Below, in pieces: positions 48,701-57,700 of a DNA stretch of 64,000 bases (within the stretch, counting starts at the first letter, position 1; each line of letters begins with the position of its first letter). A model generated the notes under the pieces. It was not told where the DNA came from and did not search any database. It saw nothing but the letters and a program-made list of their open reading frames with translations. The position numbers were made by a program, and so were the translations under genes. The stretch comes from Megalonaias nervosa. Its lineage: Eukaryota > Mollusca > Bivalvia > Unionida > Unionidae. The stretch lies in NCBI GenBank assembly GCA_016617855.1, contig JAECUM010001118.1, forward strand, positions 23,975-87,974. Reading direction: 5' to 3'.

Positions 48701-51700
48701 ACCAGGATCACATAGATAACATTTTCCATCAAAATGCCACGATTGTTAAGATGACATTTTCCATGAATACACCATGGTCATATAGATCAAATTTTCCATG
48801 AATACACCATGGTCACATAGAAAACATTTTCCATGAATCCACCATGATCATAGATAAAAATTTCCATGCATCCACCATGATCAAATAGATAACATTTTCC
48901 ATGATAAATAACATTTCCTGTGCTCACAACTATTTTCTTCTCCACATATTGTAGATTCAGAATGCCATCTTGTCAAAATGAAAACTGCCCCATGGCACTA
49001 TTTGATGAACTGACAACACACTGAATGAACATGTTAACAGGTCTTAGTTTGTGAAAGTATAAGACAAGAAGAAAGAGATAAAACATATGGTACAGTATAA
49101 AAAATAAAGGTATACAGGTTTCATCAAGATGCCAGCAAATTAAAATCAATATTTCAAGACCTTAAAACCAATTACATCACACTTAATGAAAAAATATTAA
49201 AGGTAAATTTTTCAGATCAATATTTTTCAGATTACCTGTGAAGAAAGCTGATATTAAGCAAATACTGATGCAGATGACACACCAAATTAATCAAATTGGG
49301 GGAATGTGTCCCCAGACATTTGCCCCAACAAATATGGTACAATTAAGTCAAACAGATACTACAATTCAGTATAATAATAACTAAAAAGGTTGAGAATAAA
49401 ACACTATCAGAATCTTCTTGACACCAATCTAATAATAAATTTAATTTTAAAACATTAAGTCCTTTCAAACTCACTCAGTGAAAATAAATTTATAATGCAA
49501 GGGAAAACTTCCATTTCATACCTGGGCAATGTCTTCCATATTCTAAAGGAAAAAGGTGAAAATTAAATTAGACCTTGGTCTTCTTCATGTTAAACACCAT
49601 CTCAAATTTGGTTTTATTTCATTAAGTCCTTCAAAATATCACATTTGATGGAGTTTTACTTATAACAAGTAAATCTCACTGGCACATATAAAGGCCAATC
49701 TTTGGAATTTTCAGTCCAATCAATTTTAGTAAGCTATCTGATATAGCATTTTGTATTTCGAGTTATCATCAGAAACTATATGTTCCAAATGAAGCTTGTC
49801 ACTTTCATAAACGTGAAAGCTGCAATTTGGTTTGTTACATCAAAATGTTGCCGCAACATGACTTTGAATTGGTGTCCATCAGACCTTTATGTCAGAGAGC
49901 TTGATTTAATCAGACTGAGTGACTGACAGACGTAAGTAAGAATTCCTACACTGAATAGCTGGGGCACAATTATGTAAACAAATTTGATTAACGTAATAAA
50001 ATACACTAACTCACCTGCAAAATAAACCGAATGCAGACGATACCTGATGTAGCCATGATCTTGGCACTATTTGGGATCAGGTTGACAAGTGATGGCAGAA
50101 GCAACTCTGCAGCATGGTCAAACTTGCTGGTTAACTGCTGGGATAAATATCTACAAAAAAGGGAAACAAATGATGATCAAGTTTGAACCTTTCTATTCTA
50201 ATTATGGTTATTTAAGACTTTAATGTATGATTGTCAAACAAATGATAATCAATTCTGAACTTTTCTATTCTAATTATGGCTATTTAAGACTTGAATGTAT
50301 GAATGTCTGACAAATGATAATCAATTCTGATCTTTTCTATTCTAATTACAGTTATTTAGGAATTGAATACACCTGGTTTGTTGAACTCTGCTACTTGTTA
50401 AAACTTGAATTGGATTGTTCAACACAGAATACTTACTGCAATCCATCTTTGCTAGCCATGGTTCGATAACCCTATCTACACCTTGGCATATCGAGCAGAC
50501 ATTTCTGTGCTTCAGGTCTGTGAATTGCATTGGATGTGGCAGCAAGCCACTGCATCCAATCAAACTTAAGTTGTTCAAATTTGAACACTATTCCTACGTG
50601 ATCGAGAATTGGGGAGCACACAACATGAATGGACTGATAACTAAGTAATTTTCCAGTGTCGGTCCGTGTTTACACAAATACCTTTCACTCAAGTACACCT
50701 GCAATGGCTTCCCTCTGGAACATAGTCATACTTTCAATGTTAAACTTACAAAGTATCAGGGCCCCGAGTGGCCAAGTGGTCTAAAGCGCTCACCATTACG
50801 GATAACTGCCATCTCACCTCTGTCTGCGTGGGTTCAAGTCTCGGGCTTGGTCAATGTGGGTATGTGAGAAAGCTTGCTGATAGCTTCTTGTGGGTCGGTG
50901 GTTCTTTCCGGGGTTCTTCTTCCACTATTTATACTGACCACCATGTATAGCCTATTTGTGTTAAAAAATGGCATTAAACCCTATAACAACAACAACAAAG
51001 TATCCTTTCTAGGTCAATTGCAACCATTTTCAGCGGGTGTACAATGCACCATGCTATCGGTTAGTTGGCATTACATACTAAGGGAGGCAACACATGAAAT
51101 CCAATAGATGTCGCTAGGACAAAGCACAGAAATATCTGCTCAATATGCCATTGTGTAGATAGGGTTATTGGAACCTTGGCTAGTGAAGTTGACTGCAATC
51201 ACAATTATACCAATCTACAATATTTAATAAAAGTGTTTTCTAAAATAACTTTCATCCCTCGCACCATTTTCAATTCTGGAATAATCTTCATAAGAAAAAC
51301 AAATAGATCTAACTTGAAAACAGTACCATATACACCCACTTTAAGGTCAAACCCAGCTTCAACCAACATAGACCCTTTTCTGCTGTTGCATAATGTGCCA
51401 GCTGATTAAGGTCTATGTTGCTTGTTCTACTGATTACTCCTAACAAACTGCACAGACCCAGATCTGCGGGTGCTAAGGCTCAGCGGCATCTGTGCAGTTT
51501 TCAGAGTTGGTCTCAACTTATAAGCAAGTATACATGTTTCCTAAAATATTTTCTATCCCCCAACCCCTTTTCAATTCTGGAATAATTTTCACAAGAAAAG
51601 CCTACAGATCAGGCATAAAAATAGTACCACTGTATATTCTCATCTGTAAGCCAACTCAAACTGCATCATGTGCTGGCAGATCAGAATTTTTGTTGCTTGG

Positions 51701-54700
51701 TCTACTGCCTACTCCTAACAAACTACGTGGACCCATAGCTGGGTCTATGCAGTTTGCAGTTGGAGAGTATATTCAGTTTTCCCTCATGTGGCTAGAAAAA
51801 GAATATCAGGCAAAAGAATCGGTAAACTTTCAAATTTTATTTATGTTTTATAAAAATTAGGTCTTAAACTTGCCAAAAATTTAAAAAAATAAATTCGAAG
51901 ATCCAGGGGATATAAAATGTTGGCATGCACTGTCCCTCAAAAGAATTGATGGTCTCATGACTTAAATGAATTTCCAGTGACCCAAGATAGACCATTTCTT
52001 CATTTTAACTGCTGAGTGTTGAAACCATCTCTGATATTCTTGACCAATAACAAGATTTTTAAATTTGCTGCTGAATATTAGACTGCATCATTTTCCTTTT
52101 GGACCAACCAGACAACACAAGAAGTCTTCTGGTGAAAACCCCCATGTCAATATAACTTTCTGTTTAGTGAAAATGTCAAGGCAACTTTCCATTCAGGAGG
52201 AGTAGTTATAACAAGCTTTCATGATGATGCTATGGTGGCCATACTGGATGTCATTTCATTTAGGACCAACTAAACACCACAAGAAGTCTTTTAGTGAAAC
52301 CGTATGTTGATACAGCTATTCAAGAGGAGCAGAGATTTTCAAAAATAGACATGGTGATGGCAACACTGGACATCTGAGTGGCACCATTTTCATTTAGGAC
52401 CAACTAGACCTTGTAAAAAATGTGTACGCAAAATTTTGTCATGGCAATACTTCATGCAGTTTAGAAGTAGTAGTGATATGAATTTTGTGCTCTATGACCA
52501 GTACAGCTAAGAAAAACAGTTTATATACTGTATTCAACGCTTAAATTGAACAACCACAAAGACATGTAGAAAGTAAATCATCTCTTCCACAAAGCAGCAG
52601 AAAACAAAACTTCCAGCTGGTTAACACAAGGGGGAACTGTATTAAGGTTACGGTTTGGTTGGTATGGTGTCTTATGACATAGCAACACAAGCAGGTCATT
52701 TTGTGCCAGGAAACTGGAGTAAAGTGCCTTGCCCAAAGACATATCACAGTAGCCGACCCAGGCTGGTCTATGGTAGGATTAAAACCTGCACACTTTTGGT
52801 CACAAGTCCAGCATGCTAAATACTGAACCACCACAGTTCCCTTGATAAAATAATATATACTTACGCTATAGATATGCAGCCCTCTCTAACTATTTGTGAG
52901 CGCAGATCTTTGACAGTGGTAATTAAGCATGGCTCCAGCATCCGTAATGATGAGTAGAATTCTTCACAATCTGAATGACCATACAGGACAATTGCTCTCA
53001 AGGATTTTAGCTGAAATTTCAAATTAATTTATTTATAATGTGAAATTCTGAATCTGCATTTGAAACCAATCAACAAAGAACATTCAAGAGATAAATAATT
53101 TTTGTCGTTTATGATCAGTTGTCCTCTGTATCAAATTGGAAGCACTCTGCATAAGAAAACAGCTTTTTACTGTTAACAGGTATACTTTCAAACGAGGGAC
53201 TATCAGTATATGGTCATCAATAAGGAACCTATCCAATTAAAGTTCCAAATTAGGCAGACTGATGAAAACATCTTCAATGAACATCAGTAAAACTGTTCAC
53301 AGTCGTCCGTTTCTGAAAAGGTATAATGTACATAGCAAACAAATTATATAAGTGAAATCATCACAATATAATTGTAAGCAAGTTTGGATAGTATGTCCAT
53401 ATACAAAATAAATCATGTAAAAATATTAATTTATACAGGCATCAAGAGTCTTCACTGCCAGAAAACTCACACATGCATGGTGAAAAATAAGATCTGATAA
53501 GTATAATTAGCTTTACTGACAATTCTCATGTTCCTTATGGGATAAGCATGGCTGTTAAGCTATTTATCTTGTTCTGAATCTGTCTTTTCCCTCCTTGTTA
53601 CCTAACTTTTCTTAACCAGTCATCTTAATATACTCTTCTATTTGTTACATAAGTATACTCAACTTTACCAACAGTTGTTCTGGGATATATTTCTTCATTC
53701 ATAAGCACATAAGAACACAAATGTATACAACTTCATTTCAAAAACTAGAAGTCAGATTAAAATACATATCCCCATGCTAACTTTTATACAGCCCCCTCCC
53801 CCTCCCCCTCCACTGAATCTCTTGGCCAAGTCCCCAAGGCTGAGGGCTAATGTTACTAAGAGGTAAAGGCAGATCCAGGGGCCATTGCATATTGTACATC
53901 AGAATTCATAGTTTCATTGCTCAACAAGTGTATATATGCTTGTAGGGTGAGGAGCTCAGTTACTTCCTGGTTATGACCCAAGGGCCAAGTCCCTGGGAGA
54001 TAACAACAGACCCTAGGTGCCTAAGCCACTTGCACTTCTGAATTTGTGTTTTCATACCCAATAAGTGAATGTATGGTTACTGTGTGTGATTTGGATTTTT
54101 AACGTAGCTTTCACGATTTTTCAGTCATATCACTACGATGTCTGCATTGTGGCAGTTTATAGTGATGTCTAGCACTGGGGCTAAGTCATGGGCAAAGGAC
54201 TGGCCCTGGAGCTAATACTGGCTGCATATCTCAATTTGACTTCCACATCTGAAAAATCCCATCCATGGCTTTCAATTTTCCATTATCATTTAGAACCGAG
54301 CAGATATAATAAAGAAGTCTCTTGGTGAAAACCTCACTTGAATGTGACCATCCACTCTGGGGGAGAGGTGACAAAAAGATTCTTATGATGGGCATCATGG
54401 CCACCATATTGGATGTAAGACTGGCATTGTTTTCACTTAGGACCAAGTATTTATCACGAGAAGTTTCTTGGTGAAAACTCCATGTTGATATGGCTTTCCT
54501 TATTTTGAAGATGAGGGTCAGTTTACATCATTTTCATTTCAAACCACTGAGACACCATTAAGAACTCTTCTGGTGAGAAGCCCATTTCATTTTGGAGAAG
54601 TAATGATAACAAGATTTTCAAGGCAGCTGCCATGGTGGCCATCTTGGATGGCACATTCGCACTGTTTGATACGGTTCACTATGGAGAAGAGAGTTCCTAA

Positions 54701-57700
54701 GTTTGTAGTGAACTTAAAAATTCCAAAATAGACACTCAAGAGATTTGCTCAAGGATGAGCAGAAATTTTACTATTACTTGCTATGAAATCAGGGCATCAA
54801 TCGAGTTTCAATGTTGATGTTTTTTTCACAAGACAAATGTCTCCACCTTTTTAACAAAAAGAATCCTGTTTTGTTGTGCAAAAATTAGTGGTGTAATACA
54901 TACTGCTTTGCATGTACACAAAAAGGTACTATAGGATTAAATGATCATGGCTGGGTATCTATCGAAGTGTAAATTTTACATAATCACTCACAAAGTAAAT
55001 AAAGTCTGAAGGACTTAATGTTAACTTTGTGAGTGATTAGGTAAAATTTACACATCGATAAATATCCAACCATTATCATTTAATCCTTATAATTCTAATT
55101 CACTTCCTTTCTAACATCAGATGAGCATATTTAATCAACAAAACCTTCACTTTTATGTGGATCGAAGTTTTCTTTCATTGGCCTCTTAACTGCGATATAA
55201 TACATAACCCGATCTTCGCTAGCCAAGATTCGTCAATCCTTTATACAGTAACATGGGTAGAATGTCACAGCGGGTCATGCCAGTGATATATTGTTGTGAT
55301 CATTCTTTTAATATATAAAAAATGGTTGCTGCGGTTAAACCAGGTTATTCCTTTTATTTTGAAAATTACGCTTGTGTATGGCACGTATCGTTATAGCAAT
55401 GTTGTTTTTACTTTCTACGCATTTCAATCTTTCAAAAGTTAAATAGTGTCCATTTTTAATGAGATCCTTTCTTTGACATATGACCCTGACCTTTAATAAC
55501 CGCTGCTGTAACATGCTGTCGAGGTGAAATGCAATAATTTCCGAAGACTGGCTTGTAAAACCTACCACATGCCTTCGTCAGCAAAAGGGATGAGTGGTGG
55601 AGTGCAGGAAGGTCTGTGTAATTACATTGTTTTAACTCATAATGGTCCATTACAATCTGCTGTTTGTAAATTTTGTTTGGAAATCACAGGAATGGGTGGA
55701 TGAGTTTTTGTTGTTGTTATTATTAGGGTGTAATGGGTTGATATAGATAAAACTTCAAATCAAATGACATGGAAAACAGGGAACCAAAAGTAGTCTGCAG
55801 AATTTATCGACGTGTAAAAAATTCCAGTTCAGCATCACGTGACTGTTTACATCCAATCAAATTGCTGAAAACGTGTTCAATTCATAAAAATTGGAATTAT
55901 ACATGTATGTGATTTGTTGACACCTCTTGGGTTGGCGTGATCTCTGAAAGATCAATTTATACTGATGAGCAAAAAATTTCATTAATAGAAAAAGCGCTTT
56001 ATTGACAATTATTCCCAATATGATCATAAAACAAGTATTCAGCTATTAAATAGCAGTGTGCCCACCCACCCCTGGTCTTTTCGATGTCTTGCTTCAATGG
56101 CAGCAACCCCCCTTTTTTTAGAGGTCCCCGGTAACTAGTACTTTTGCTTTATAATGCAGTCTCTATTTTTGGACCCCATTGTGTGTGAGTTATCAAGGGA
56201 GAGATGTATTTAAATGCCCATGATAATCTAATAGAAAAGAAGTTGGCTACTTACGACAATTACTAGCTTATAAATCGAGTCCAACTGCAAACAACATAAT
56301 GCACTGGCAGATCATGGTCTATGTTGTTTCTTCTACTAACTACTCCTAACAATCTGCACAGGCCCAGATCTGCTGGCAAATTATGTGATGGCAGATATCG
56401 GTCTGTGCAGTTTGCTGCTGGACTCAACTTATAACATTCCATTTGGTATGTTATTGGACACCATTGGTGAAGAAAACATGAATCTCAAATTATGAAAAAA
56501 ATCTGTATTATTATATATAATACAGACAACAAGGCCACATGTACAATATATGATAAAAGGCAAAAGCAAAGAGGGCTAGAACAAAAAATTTGGGATGCAA
56601 TCCCAGGTAACTGGAATTAAAAGAAATTTTTATACCTGACTTTATTGTGCTTATCATCAACTATAACAACTATACTGCAAGGCATCACAAACACAGCAAA
56701 GCCATTGTGACAGAGAATAATTTAACAAAGGCAAAATTAACCAACACAGAAATGTTCAGAATGCTCAAATAATAGGCAACTCACTGCATCCACCCTCCTT
56801 TCCCATCTTTCAGCATTCGTATCATTCAGCGTGTCCTTGATTTTATTCATCTGCTCTTGAACCTCTCGAGCCGAGTAGATCTGTAAATCACAAAAATTGC
56901 ATATTGTATTTGCAAGTGTTAAACAAGCACTTAACTACAAACAACACAGACCCAGATCAGTCATCACATAATAAATTGATGAGTGTCTCTGCTGTTTGCT
57001 TAATAATATCTGCTTACCATATCAAGCTCAAAAATGATGTAATCATTACCTGACGACATCATGAATTGACTTCACTTTTAATTTAAGTGTACATACAACA
57101 GAGCCATGAACTCGGGTAGAAACTGATGTCAAATGATTTAGATGTGACTTCAGTCTCTTATGATATAAAGGAGAAGAAAAAGGCTTACAAAATTTTAATA
57201 AACAAATAATTAAAATAATAGTCAACAAAAATCACTAGTGACTTATGACCTGGCATAAAATGGCTGCACAATCGTTCTTTTGTAGAAAATAATGTGTAAA
57301 TAATTGTGTCATACTGAAAAAAATTCAATCACACTGTTTTTCTTTGTGCATTTGATAAGGAATCTATGATCTTCAACCTGAGCAAATTTTATGAATTTTT
57401 AAAAAAATTTAAATTTTTAAATTTTTAAGAGTATTTTAGGGACAAATAAAGATTGGGTACATTTTTCACTGTGTTTTTCTATGCACTGAATCTTACTGAG
57501 GGTTGGATTTTTAAAAAAATGCACACCAACCCATGTTTGTTAGTGATATTAGATCTCTTGCACACTTATTAATGTAACAATATTAACTTTTCAAATTAAA
57601 TCCTCCACCTTAACACAATAGAATGAATGGCTTATATTATGATCTGCCTGCGTGTTCATCAACAGATCTGAGTCGATTCTTATATGGGTCAATATGGCAG

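Larger units (their letters stand above)
51228..51790. repeat. ~310-bp tandem duplication that includes a MITE
   Basis: 'tttcaattctggaataat' + 'cttcataagaaaa' near 51,268 recurs near 51,569. Each copy is followed by 'agtacca', a MITE left end and a MITE body. The second copy is shorter. Confidence 0.85.
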
